In this document: positions 6,247 to 11,215 of the stretch, piece by piece | Position numbering within the stretch: position 1 is the first letter of the stretch | Layout: each line of letters opens with the position of its first letter | DNA from: Clostridia bacterium | GTDB lineage: Bacteria; Bacillota; Clostridia; Peptostreptococcales; Anaerovoracaceae | DNA length: 11,215 nt | Assembly (NCBI GenBank): GCA_024682015.1 | Contig: JAIKZT010000290.1 | Coordinates: 1-11,215 of the forward strand | Reading direction: 5' to 3' | The notes under the pieces: model-generated | Told to the model about the DNA's origin: nothing | What the model saw: only the letters and a program-made list of their open reading frames with translations | Databases searched by the model: none | Program-made: the position numbers and the translations under genes

Positions 6247-6390
6247 TGCTTCCTCTCTCGCAGGAATATATTCCCCATGTCCGTCCCCAATTCCTGTTTC
6301 ATTGTTCTTTGCGAAAAATGTTGTCTTCTTCGTCTTACATGAACTCCGCAGGCGTAACTTTCGGACTGCCCATCCGTAGTATGCAAAGCC
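6222..6390 (-). ncRNA. putative omega-RNA scaffold / 3' tail of tnpB
   Basis: The region between the tnpB stop and the element end is conserved with the second element far beyond coding need. In particular 6332-6382 matches 10466-10516 at about 48 of 51 positions. A 5-bp stem CGGAT/GTCCG here is CGGAC/GTCCG in the other copy, a pairing-preserving change. TnpB omega-RNAs are made from exactly this part of the transcript and end at the element border, with the guide read from flanking DNA. Here the guide would start AAAAGGGCGCG and run into tRNA-Ser(GGA). Confidence 0.65.
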
Positions 6391-7500
6391 TCATGTTGAG
6401 GCGAGCATCCGTTGTCCCTCGACAAGGATATTTTTTGCTGCGTTGACGTCCCTATCGATTGCGAGACCGCATGAAGGACAGATATAAGTCCTCTGCGAAA
6501 GAGACATCTTGATCCTGTTTCCGCAGGAAGAACAGGTTTGCGTCGAAGGATAGAACCTGTCTATCATGACGAGTCTTCCGCCCCGCTCTTCGAGCTTGTA
6601 GGAAAGAAGACGTGTAAACATCCCCCAACCGTTATCCATGGTCGCACTGCCGTTTCCAAAGCCCCTGTTTGATATTGCCTTCATGTCAAGATCTTCGATA
6701 CATACAAGAGAATACTCATTGGCTATCTGAGTGCTCTTCTTGTGAAGGAAGTCCTTTCTTTGATTGGCGATATGCTCATGCAGCTTTCGAACTTTGTCAA
6801 CGGCCTTGCCGTGGTTTGAAGAACCTGGCTTCTTGCTCCTGAGTTTTCTTTGTAGGCGCGCAAGTCTTTTGGAAAAAGCTTTGAAATACTTTGGCATCTC
6901 GCAGCAGGATCCGTCGCTGTCCATGAAAAGGCCGTCGCTTTTGTAGTCGAGCCCTATTTCCTTCGCAGGGGCCATTTGAGCGGGCTCTCTGTCGAACTTG
7001 TAGATGACGCTTACGAAATATTTGCCTGTCCTGGTTTTCTCGACAGAGGTCGATGCGATGATCGCTCCCGCCGGAAGGATCCGTCTATCCTTATGTCTGA
7101 TCCAACCAAGTTTCGGGAGCTTTACCCTTCCGGACTCATAGGCAATAACGATCGGATGAGTTGTTTCGTAGGATAACTTCGATCGCTTACGGCTTTTAAA
7201 CTCGGGGAACCCGGCTCTTTTGTCGAAGAAAGCTTTAAGTGCGTTATCCAAATGCCTGCAGGCGTGTTGCAACGCCTTGGAGTCCGCAGTTACAAGCCAG
7301 GGGAACGCTTTCTTAAGACTAGGAAGCAGGTTTTGCATGTCGATATAGCTTAAGTGTTCGCCCCTTCGCCTGTATGCCTTGATATTTCTTTCGAGCATGT
7401 GGTTATACACAAAGCGGCAGCTACCAATCGTTTCATCGATCTGAACCTTCTGCTCCTTTGTTGGGTATATTCTTGTTTTGATAGCCCTTGTCGTGTCCAT
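6391..7500 (-). CDS. tnpB: TnpB RNA-guided nuclease (OrfB, IS1341-like)
   Basis: This is a full-length 369-aa TnpB. The N-terminal helical domain (K-T-R-I-Y-P-T onward) is followed by a beta-barrel segment near 115-170 and the RuvC core. That core has I-G-L-D185 (RuvC-I), C-I-E269-D-L (RuvC-II) and I-D349-R-D351-V-N-A-A (RuvC-III). A zinc finger (C323-x2-C326, C341-x2-C344) lies before the last motif. All catalytic residues are present, so it should be active. TnpB proteins cut double-stranded DNA guided by an omega-RNA next to a short motif (TAM) and thereby help their transposon persist. No tnpA accompanies it. It is closely related to the copy at 10528 (shared stretches such as S-T-Q-I-A-N-E-Y-S-L-V-C). 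The ATG at 7500 lies 33 nt inside the left terminal repeat; its ribosome site is weak. Confidence 0.93.
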   Translation of the reverse strand: MDTTRAIKTRIYPTKEQKVQIDETIGSCRFVYNHMLERNIKAYRRRGEHLSYIDMQNLLPSLKKAFPWLVTADSKALQHACRHLDNALKAFFDKRAGFPEFKSRKRSKLSYETTHPIVIAYESGRVKLPKLGWIRHKDRRILPAGAIIASTSVEKTRTGKYFVSVIYKFDREPAQMAPAKEIGLDYKSDGLFMDSDGSCCEMPKYFKAFSKRLARLQRKLRSKKPGSSNHGKAVDKVRKLHEHIANQRKDFLHKKSTQIANEYSLVCIEDLDMKAISNRGFGNGSATMDNGWGMFTRLLSYKLEERGGRLVMIDRFYPSTQTCSSCGNRIKMSLSQRTYICPSCGLAIDRDVNAAKNILVEGQRMLAST

Positions 7501-7533
7501 GTCTCATGCCATAAAAGCGAGGTGTACTTATTG

Positions 7534-7558
7534 AAACCTCACTATTTATCTATTATCC
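7534..7558. repeat. terminal inverted repeat, upstream (LE) end
   Basis: Read from 7558 on the minus strand it begins GGATAATAGATAAATAG. It matches the other end at 20/25 positions. Its inner part forms the 5' arm of an 8-bp hairpin. Confidence 0.7.
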
Positions 7559-7566
7559 GCCCTTTT
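7559..7566. repeat. 8-bp direct repeat GCCCTTTT, right copy
   Basis: Identical to 6214-6221. It overlaps the TAA of the 143-aa gene (7565-7567), so the insertion did not damage that gene. Confidence 0.75.
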
Positions 7567-7996
7567 AATAACCGGTGATCTTCAAGATCTCCGGGCACTC
7601 GTCTTCGACCTTCTCGCCGCAGACGTAGTGTTCATAGATGTTGTAGGGGCCATATTTCGGATTGTAGTCCTCGATGTCGGCTGAGTTGCAGATGACTTCG
7701 ACAGCAAAGATGCGGGATCTGTCCTTGACGGTCTTGAACCAGTAATCGTCGTTTCCGAGCATGAACGCTTCGTGCGAATCGGCGGGCAGCTTGATCGGAG
7801 CTTCTCCGTTATACGGTTCGCAGTAGCAGTCGATCGCCCACTTGCAGTCGCCTTCGAAACGGATCATGTAATCGTCGTCAGTTCCGCCTTCTTCTTGAAT
7901 GTCTCTGTAATCCATCTGAGGCGTCGAGCCGAGAAACGCATAGCATGCGTTCTTCTTGCCCTTAACGACGATCTTGTATTCACAGATATTTGCCAT
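7565..7996 (-). CDS. 143-aa hypothetical protein
   Basis: The protein begins MANICEYKIVVKGKKNACYA. The middle holds D-D-D-Y-M-I-R-F-E-G-D-C-K-W-A-I-D and a further F-M-L-G-N-D-D-Y-W-F-K segment. It is acidic with seven Cys spread without a zinc-finger spacing. The N-terminal strand pattern suggests a compact alpha/beta fold. I recall uncharacterised relatives in gut Bacillota and their phages but no function. AAAGGAG lies 5 nt before the ATG at 7996. The gene starts 22 nt after tRNA-Gln and, before the TnpB element arrived, ended 2 nt before tRNA-Ser(GGA), so it was embedded in the tRNA transcript. Confidence 0.85.
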   Translation of the reverse strand: MANICEYKIVVKGKKNACYAFLGSTPQMDYRDIQEEGGTDDDYMIRFEGDCKWAIDCYCEPYNGEAPIKLPADSHEAFMLGNDDYWFKTVKDRSRIFAVEVICNSADIEDYNPKYGPYNIYEHYVCGEKVEDECPEILKITGY

Positions 7997-8018
7997 GTGA
8001 ACTCCTTTATTTACATAA

Positions 8019-8093
8019 TGGCTGGGGCAGCAGGATTCGAACCTGCGGATGCGGGGATCAAAACCCCGGGCCTTACCGCTTGGCTATGCCCCA
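8019..8093 (-). tRNA. tRNA-Gln(UUG)
   Basis: This is a 75-nt tRNA with encoded CCA and discriminator G. The acceptor TGGGGCA pairs with TGCCCCA. The anticodon arm is CGGGG-TTTTGAT-CCCCG with anticodon TTG for CAA. It is followed 22 nt later by the 143-aa gene. Confidence 0.97.
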
Positions 8094-8269
8094 GTAAATG
8101 AAAACGGGTATGGATTTCCACCATACATGACGGCTTTTAGTTTGTGGGTTCCCCCGGGACTATATGCCGCCGCAATACCGGTACTGAGCGTCTACTGCAG
8201 GGTCTCCCCTGCCGCCCGGCCGCTTAATAAGGCCTGGCGTTTATTCCGCCACCGTTTTCTTTTCTGCTG
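8094..8269. other. non-coding spacer with hairpins
   Basis: No supported gene is present. On the minus strand GCAGGG-GAGA-CCCTGC (8212-8197) is a 6-bp hairpin closed by a GNRA-type tetraloop. GTATGG and CCATAC (8108-8126) form another 6-bp stem with a 7-nt loop. The palindrome TACCGGTA lies between them. No U-rich terminator tail follows any of these. Confidence 0.45.
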
Positions 8270-8686
8270 TTATCTTCCGAGGACCTTCTTCAGCTGCTCG
8301 TTGCCGGCACACTCGTCCCACATCGTTTCCTCGGTCCAGGTGCTCTGGGTCTTGTACAGCTGCATGAAGGACTTGTAGATGTAGACCTGCGGGCTCACGA
8401 TGCCGAACACGGCGATGATGGTATCGTACATGTTCTCGATCGGGAACGCAGTGAGGTCCTTGATGTAGGCGCCCGTCACGCGAAGACGTTCGCTTACGTC
8501 AGCGAAGAGCTGGCGCACAGCGGCGACGGTGTTCTCTTCCGGGTTCTTGCTCTTGAAGTGGTAAGCGCGAACGGCGGCCGTGATCTCGTTGACGGCGCCG
8601 AGCGTCCACTTTTCGAGCAGCTCTTTTGTGGTGATCGTGCTCATCACGTTGTCAGGGATAACGATTTTCGTTTCTTTTGCTGCCAT
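8270..8686 (-). CDS. 138-aa hypothetical protein
   Basis: The protein starts MAAKETKIVIPDNVMSTITT and is predicted mostly helical (T-K-E-L-L-E-K-W, V-A-A-V-R-Q-L-F-A-D-V-S-E-R-L). There is no membrane segment, signal peptide or metal motif, and only one Cys (in the C-terminal D-E-C-A-G). I do not recognise the family. AAGGAAG lies about 5 nt before the ATG at 8686. The gene starts 39 nt after the 3' end of tRNA-Ser(GCU), the same tRNA-then-small-gene order as at 7996 and 5767, so it is probably on the tRNA transcript. Its GC content is close to that of the tRNA spacers. Confidence 0.85.
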   Translation of the reverse strand: MAAKETKIVIPDNVMSTITTKELLEKWTLGAVNEITAAVRAYHFKSKNPEENTVAAVRQLFADVSERLRVTGAYIKDLTAFPIENMYDTIIAVFGIVSPQVYIYKSFMQLYKTQSTWTEETMWDECAGNEQLKKVLGR

Positions 8687-8725
8687 GTTTTCTTCCTTTC
8701 ACATCTTCTTCACGATAAGTTTGAA

Positions 8726-8816
8726 TGGCGGGAGAGGCGGGATTCGAACCCGCGCGGCCCGTAAGAACCCTAATGGTTTAGCAAACCATCCCCTTCAGCC
8801 TCTTGGGTACTCCCCC
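8726..8816 (-). tRNA. tRNA-Ser(GCU)
   Basis: This is a 91-nt class II tRNA with encoded CCA and discriminator G. The acceptor GGGGGAG pairs with CTCTCCC (one G-T). The anticodon arm is ATGGT-TTGCTAA-ACCAT with anticodon GCT for AGC/AGU. A long variable arm is present. Confidence 0.97.
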
Positions 8817-8823
8817 TTTTTAC

Positions 8824-8899
8824 TGGTGGAACCAGGGGGACTCGAACCCCCGGCATCCTGCTTGCAGGGCAGGCGCTCTCCCAACTGAGCTATGGCCCC
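8824..8899 (-). tRNA. tRNA-Ala(UGC)
   Basis: This is a 76-nt tRNA with encoded CCA and discriminator A. The acceptor GGGGCCA pairs with TGGTTCC (two G-T pairs). The anticodon arm is CCTGC-CCTGCAA-GCAGG with anticodon TGC. Confidence 0.97.
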
Positions 8900-8903
8900 A
8901 TGC

Positions 8904-8961
8904 GTCCGCAGATCGCCGGCGGTAGTGGTTGTCGCGATACCTCTTCTATCGCCATGCGGAC
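8904..8961 (-). other. structured spacer with closed 7-bp outer stem
   Basis: GTCCGCA (8904-8910) and TGCGGAC (8955-8961) form a perfect 7-bp stem enclosing a perfect 6-bp hairpin GCGATA/TATCGC (8934-8939 with 8947-8952, 7-nt loop). The block ends 4 nt upstream of tRNA-Ala. It has a tRNA-like outer stem but lacks D and T arms, so it is not called a tRNA. The remaining spacer to 9146 holds short stems such as GTGG/CCAC and CCCG/CGGG and no supported gene. Confidence 0.45.
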
Positions 8962-9146
8962 ACTATTAGATTTCATTTATGCCGGACGTGCAGTTTCAAT
9001 CACGCGCATCCCTGGCGGGTTCAACGATCGTAACTCGGGTAGCTTACGCGGGTTTTCACCGCCGCCCTATGTGGTGTCTCTCCACTGCTTCCCGCCGTAC
9101 GGGCCCCTATTGTCTTAGCGGCTATTAGTGCTTGCCTACCGGCATA

Positions 9147-9223
9147 TGGCGGGATATCCAGGACTTGAACCTGGGACCTAATGATTAACAGTCATTCGCT
9201 GCCACCAGCTGAGCTAATATCCC
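9147..9223 (-). tRNA. tRNA-Asn(GUU)
   Basis: This is a 77-nt tRNA with encoded CCA and discriminator G. The acceptor GGGATAT pairs with ATATCCC. The anticodon arm is AATGA-CTGTTAA-TCATT with anticodon GTT. Confidence 0.97.
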
Positions 9224-9226
9224 GTA

Positions 9227-9311
9227 TGGCGCACCGTGCAGGACTCGAACCTGCAAGCCTTCCGGCCGTCCGCTTTCGAGGCGGATCCACCACCAATTGT
9301 GGGAACGGTGC
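9227..9311 (-). tRNA. tRNA-Ser(CGA)
   Basis: This is an 85-nt class II tRNA with encoded CCA and discriminator G. The acceptor GCACCGT pairs with ACGGTGC. The D arm is CCAC/GTGG and the anticodon arm is TCCGC-CTCGAAA-GCGGA with anticodon CGA for UCG. The variable arm is short for Ser (about 14 nt, GCC-GGAA-GGC). Only 3 nt separate it from tRNA-Asn. Confidence 0.93.
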
Positions 9312-9451
9312 GAAAAAATGTTGGCTGCCCACGCTCTAGAAACGCATCGAACCAATACTCAGAACAAGCAGCGTGAATATTAACATAGAATCTTCCTGCC
9401 TTATTCCTACAAGCCTTACGCTATACACTGGGCGATTTAATCTCATTTAAC

Positions 9452-9525
9452 TGGAGCGGAATGCGGGAGTCGAACCCGCAGGCCGGCCTTGGGAAGGCCG
9501 CGTGTTGCCGTTACACCAATTCCGC
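9452..9525 (-). tRNA. tRNA-Gly(CCC)
   Basis: This is a 74-nt tRNA with encoded CCA and discriminator T. The acceptor GCGGAAT pairs with ATTCCGC. The anticodon arm is CGGCC-TTCCCAA-GGCCG with anticodon CCC for GGG. The 9312-9451 spacer downstream holds only a 6-bp inverted repeat CACGCT/AGCGTG and a T run before tRNA-Ser(CGA). Confidence 0.96.
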
Positions 9526-9528
9526 ATG

Positions 9529-9605
9529 TGGCGATCCATCGCGGACTCGAACCGCGGACACACGGTTTAGGAAACCGCCGCTCTATCCGACTGAGCTAAT
9601 GAATC
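9529..9605 (-). tRNA. tRNA-Arg(CCU)
   Basis: This is a 77-nt tRNA with encoded CCA and discriminator G. The acceptor GATTCAT pairs with ATGGATC (one T-G). The anticodon arm is GCGGT-TTCCTAA-ACCGT with anticodon CCT for AGG. Confidence 0.95.
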
Positions 9606-9608
9606 ATG

Positions 9609-9699
9609 TGGCCGGACGGGCTGGACTCGAACCAGTCACCGCAGCTCATACTTTGGCAGCACGCCTTTTCGCAGCCTCGTTTCCGTTACGATACGTCCG
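9609..9699 (-). tRNA. tRNA-like gene, isotype unresolved
   Basis: The 91-nt unit has clear tRNA ends: acceptor CGGACG pairs with CGTCCG, discriminator G, encoded CCA, T loop TTCGAGT on a CTGG/CCAG stem, and a D arm TCGT-AACGGAA-ACGA with the GG pair. The central part does not give a normal anticodon arm. The best 7-nt loop is TGCCAAA on CGTGC/GTATG, which would place CCA as anticodon but with G instead of the near-universal T at position 33. About 13 extra nt lie between the D arm and that stem. It could be a diverged class II tRNA, a tRNA with an insertion, or a decaying gene. Confidence 0.6.
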
Positions 9700-9704
9700 A
9701 CGGT

Positions 9705-9780
9705 TGGTGACCCATCCGAGGCTCGAACTCGGGACCCGCGGATTAAAAGTCCGCTACTCTTCCAGCTGAGCTAATGGGTC
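9705..9780 (-). tRNA. tRNA-Lys(UUU)
   Basis: This is a 76-nt tRNA with encoded CCA and discriminator A. The acceptor GACCCAT pairs with ATGGGTC. The anticodon arm is GCGGA-CTTTTAA-TCCGC with anticodon TTT. Confidence 0.97.
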
Positions 9781-9787
9781 GAATTAC

Positions 9788-9864
9788 TGGTGGGGTCTCC
9801 GGGACTTGAACCCGGAACCTGCCGGTTATGAGCCGGATGCTCTGACCTATTGAGCTAAAACCCC
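9788..9864 (-). tRNA. tRNA-Met(CAU), elongator (or Ile after C34 modification)
   Basis: This is a 77-nt tRNA with encoded CCA and discriminator A. The acceptor GGGGTTT pairs with AGACCCC, with no 1-72 mismatch, so it is not an initiator. The anticodon loop is CTCATAA with CAT, and the stem has a T27-C43 mismatch. CAT genes of this kind may be elongator Met or, if C34 is converted to lysidine, Ile for AUA. The sequence alone does not decide. Confidence 0.92.
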
Positions 9865-9960
9865 GTAAAGCCTTGATTTTTCACGGAATGGGCCACTTAA
9901 ACGAATCCGTTCAGAGGTGTGCCGCGCTTACGGTACAAGGCTGGCCACGTTTACTATCCG

Positions 9961-10026
9961 CAGGATCCCGCACAGCCACATTTGACTGCTTCCGAAGATA
10001 CCGGCGGCGCCGCCGGGGAGATCCTG
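9961..10026 (-). other. structured spacer with 7-bp outer stem and 16-bp perfect palindrome
   Basis: CAGGATC (9961-9967) pairs with GATCCTG (10020-10026). Inside lies CCGGCGGCGCCGCCGG (10001-10016), a perfect 16-bp palindrome, and on the minus strand a CAGTC/GGCTG hairpin. The rest of the 9865-10069 spacer contains no supported gene. Confidence 0.45.
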
Positions 10027-10069
10027 TTTTGTCGTTCTTTGCCACCGTCCCTGCTGCAGACAGGGAAAT

Positions 10070-10143
10070 TGGAGCGGCGAAGGGGAATCGAACCCCTACT
10101 AAAAGTATGGAAAACTTTTGTCCTGCCTTTAGACGACCACCGC
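10070..10143 (-). tRNA. tRNA-Gly(UCC)
   Basis: This is a 74-nt tRNA with encoded CCA and discriminator T. The acceptor GCGGTGG pairs with TCGCCGC. The anticodon arm is AAAGT-TTTCCAT-ACTTT with anticodon TCC for GGA. Confidence 0.95.
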
Positions 10144-10146
10144 AGG

Positions 10147-10223
10147 TGGAGCTGACGAAGGGCATCGAACCCTTAAACCTCGGCATTACAAGTGCCGCGC
10201 TCTGCCAATTGAGCTACGCCAGC
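10147..10223 (-). tRNA. tRNA-Thr(UGU)
   Basis: This is a 77-nt tRNA with encoded CCA and discriminator T. The acceptor GCTGGCG pairs with CGTCAGC (one G-T). The anticodon arm is CGGCA-CTTGTAA-TGCCG with anticodon TGT for ACA. It lies 3 nt before tRNA-Gly(UCC). Confidence 0.97.
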
Positions 10224-10236
10224 ATATTGGTGTTTA

Positions 10237-10273
10237 TTTCGCTCGTAGTGGATAACATCCACCGGGGGCGAAA
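10237..10273 (-). other. 37-nt double-stem fold upstream of tRNA-Thr
   Basis: TTTCGC (10237-10242) pairs with GCGAAA (10268-10273). An inner perfect 6-bp stem GTGGAT/ATCCAC (10248-10253 with 10257-10262) has a 3-nt loop. The internal loop is symmetric, 5 nt on each side. The fold lies between the truncated tRNA and tRNA-Thr and has no U tract. Confidence 0.45.
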
Positions 10274-10297
10274 GGTTTTCCTTACCAAACTCCCCAT

Positions 10298-10349
10298 TGG
10301 TGGGAGAGGGTGGACTCGCACCACCGATGTTTCAGTACGTGCCTGATTT
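10298..10349 (-). pseudogene. 3' remnant of a tRNA, cut by the second TnpB element
   Basis: The minus strand ends with acceptor strand CTCTCCC, discriminator A and CCA, preceded by a 5-bp T stem GGTGG/CCACC. No matching 5' acceptor (GGGAGAG) or D arm exists upstream; instead the conserved end of the TnpB element starts directly at 10350. The spacing from the cut to the T arm would suit a class II tRNA (Leu, Ser or Tyr). The T loop is TGCGAGT, with G in place of the conserved second T. The missing 5' half may lie beyond the window's right edge. Confidence 0.6.
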
Positions 10350-10527
10350 GGCTATTAGAGATTTAGTGGGGAAAACCCCTCTCACGAGTTTGGATATGAT
10401 CCGTATCCCCGCCAAATCGCCTATTCCTGTTTCATCGTCCGCTGCTTGAGGGATTTTTCCCTTAAGTCTTACATGAACTCCGCAGGCGTAACTTCCGGAC
10501 AGCCCGTCCGTAGTATCATTCACATCT
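10350..10527 (-). ncRNA. putative omega-RNA scaffold of the second TnpB element
   Basis: This is the conserved 3' tail between the tnpB stop (10528) and the element end. It includes the block 10466-10516 shared with 6332-6382, the shared ATGAAACAGGAAT segment, and the terminal CCCCACTAAATCTCTA(A/T)TAGCC-like end. The middle differs between copies while keeping short stems. The guide read from flanking DNA would start AAATCAGGCACG, inside the tRNA remnant. Confidence 0.6.
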
Positions 10528-11215
10528 TTAGGATGTAAATATCCTTATGCCTTCCGCAAGGATGTTCCTCGCGGCGTTTATGTCTCTATCTGCGACATTC
10601 CCGCAAACCGGGCATTTATAGATGCGCTCTGACAGGGCGAGTTTCCGCCTGCTGTGACAGACGCTGCAAAGCTGTGTCGATGGATAAAACTTATCCACTT
10701 TGACGAGCTTGCCGCCGCGCTCTGCCAGCTTGTAAGAGAGCATCTGCGTAAACATACCCCAGCCATTGTCGAGGGTTGCTTTCCCGTTTTTAAAGCCCTT
10801 GTTGGAGATAGCCTTGATGTCAAGATCTTCTGCGCAAACAAGTGAGTACTCATTGGCTATCTGTGTGCTCAGCTTGTGCAGAAAGTCCTTTCTTTGATTG
10901 GCAGAGTGCCGCCGGAGCTTATAGATCTTATCTTGCTCTTTGCGATAGTTGTTTGAGCCCAAGACTTTGTGCTTAAGCTTTCTTTGCCTTTTGGCGAGCT
11001 TATCCTGACTTTCTTTAAAGAACTTTGGCATGCAGGCAAAGCTGCCGTCGCTTGCCGCGAACAGCCCGTCACTCTTATAGTCAAGCCCTATGGCAAGCGC
11101 GGGATCGTAAGGTTTAGCGGGAACGTCTTTTTCGAAAGAGTACGTTATGCTGACATAATACTTGCCGCGGCGAGTCCTTTCGACTGTCGCAAGGCATACG
11201 ACAGCGCCTGCGGGG
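10528..11215 (-). CDS. tnpB: TnpB RNA-guided nuclease, 5' part beyond window
   Basis: The frame is open to the window edge, giving about 228 residues of the C-terminal two thirds. It starts P-A-G-A-V-V-C-L-A-T-V-E-R, continues through I-G-L-D-Y-K-S-D-G-L-F (RuvC-I Asp) and A-E-D-L-D (RuvC-II Glu). It ends with a C-x2-C/C-x2-C zinc finger and A-D-R-D-I-N-A-A-R-N-I-L (RuvC-III). An internal Met at 11031 is not the true start, because homology to the other TnpB continues upstream of it. All visible catalytic residues are intact. It is clearly homologous to the first TnpB over this length but not recent duplicate-level identical. Confidence 0.93.
   Translation of the reverse strand, partial: PAGAVVCLATVERTRRGKYYVSITYSFEKDVPAKPYDPALAIGLDYKSDGLFAASDGSFACMPKFFKESQDKLAKRQRKLKHKVLGSNNYRKEQDKIYKLRRHSANQRKDFLHKLSTQIANEYSLVCAEDLDIKAISNKGFKNGKATLDNGWGMFTQMLSYKLAERGGKLVKVDKFYPSTQLCSVCHSRRKLALSERIYKCPVCGNVADRDINAARNILAEGIRIFTS

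Larger units (their letters stand above)
6222..7558 (-). mobile_element. TnpB-only element with terminal inverted repeats and target duplication
   Basis: The 1337-bp element contains one tnpB gene and its 3' non-coding tail; no tnpA or other transposase is present. Its ends are inverted repeats (6222-6246 and 7534-7558) matching at 20 of 25 positions, both starting GG and sharing TAATAGA, TAGTG and GGTTT. It is flanked by the identical 8-mer GCCCTTTT on both sides. Removing the element plus one 8-mer leaves the stop codon of the 143-aa gene 2 nt before tRNA-Ser, as expected for the empty site. Subterminally on the left (transcriptional upstream) side is an 8-bp hairpin AGTGAGGT/ACCTCGCT that resembles IS605-type ends. 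A second element at the right edge shares the same downstream end. Confidence 0.8.
10350..11215 (-). mobile_element. second TnpB element, cut by window end
   Basis: The left end carries the same terminal sequence as the first element (GGCTATTAGAGATTTAGTGG here). It contains the tnpB gene and conserved tail. The far end is outside the window. The 8 bp abutting this end are CCTGATTT, the sequence expected again at the other end if this element also made an 8-bp duplication. Confidence 0.75.

Noticed and set aside
10237..10325. Circularly permuted tRNA (3' half before 5' half)
   Set aside because: GGGGAG and a GGT-AAGGAAA-ACC hairpin follow the CCA and could mimic a 5' half. No anticodon arm can be completed, and truncation by the adjacent TnpB element explains the 3' half more simply.
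9461..10346. Plus-strand open frames with R-T-R-T-A-D or G-W-T-R-T-T-D type peptides
   Set aside because: These are the well-known false proteins from reading tRNA genes on the antisense strand; every segment is covered by a tRNA.

Overview
All convincing genes in this window lie on the minus strand. It holds 16 tRNA genes or tRNA-like genes, mostly in an array that small unidentified genes interrupt, plus two TnpB elements. It looks like an accessory region of a large phage or other big mobile element with a Bacillota-like host. The reasons are the dense tRNA array, tRNAs alternating with small genes of unknown function, strong AGGAGG-type ribosome sites, GTG/TTG starts, and host-like tRNAs that all encode CCA. 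No phage structural or replication gene is visible, so a plasmid or chromosomal island is not excluded. TAA and TGA both serve as stops and the standard code fits.

Layout in transcription order, from high to low coordinates. At the right edge is a TnpB gene cut by the window end (11215-10528) with its conserved 3' non-coding tail. That element abuts the 3' remnant of a tRNA (10349-10298). The array follows: Thr(UGU), Gly(UCC), Met(CAU), Lys(UUU), a 91-nt tRNA-like gene of unresolved identity, Arg(CCU), Gly(CCC), Ser(CGA), Asn(GUU), Ala(UGC), Ser(GCU), a 138-aa gene, Gln(UUG), a 143-aa gene, then a complete TnpB element (7558-6222). After it come Ser(GGA), an initiator-like Met tRNA with a terminator, Trp(CCA), a 198-aa gene, Pro(UGG) and an 82-aa Cys-rich gene. 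Several tRNA spacers contain closed, GC-rich RNA-like folds.

Downstream (4536-1349) is a translationally coupled cassette of a metallophosphoesterase, a GT2 glycosyltransferase with C-terminal membrane helices, and a polytopic GT-C-like membrane glycosyltransferase, ended by an intrinsic terminator. A good sigma70-type promoter (1158-1186) then starts an operon of tightly packed small genes: two related Cys-rich proteins, a zinc-ribbon protein and an ASCH-like protein cut by the left edge.

The most unusual observation is that the complete TnpB element has 25-bp terminal inverted repeats (20/25) and an 8-bp direct duplication at its borders. Removing the element and one repeat copy restores a compact gene-tRNA junction. 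IS200/IS605 and IS607 elements, the usual TnpB carriers, make neither feature. Both TnpB elements sit at or in tRNA genes, so their predicted omega-RNA guides would read tRNA sequence.
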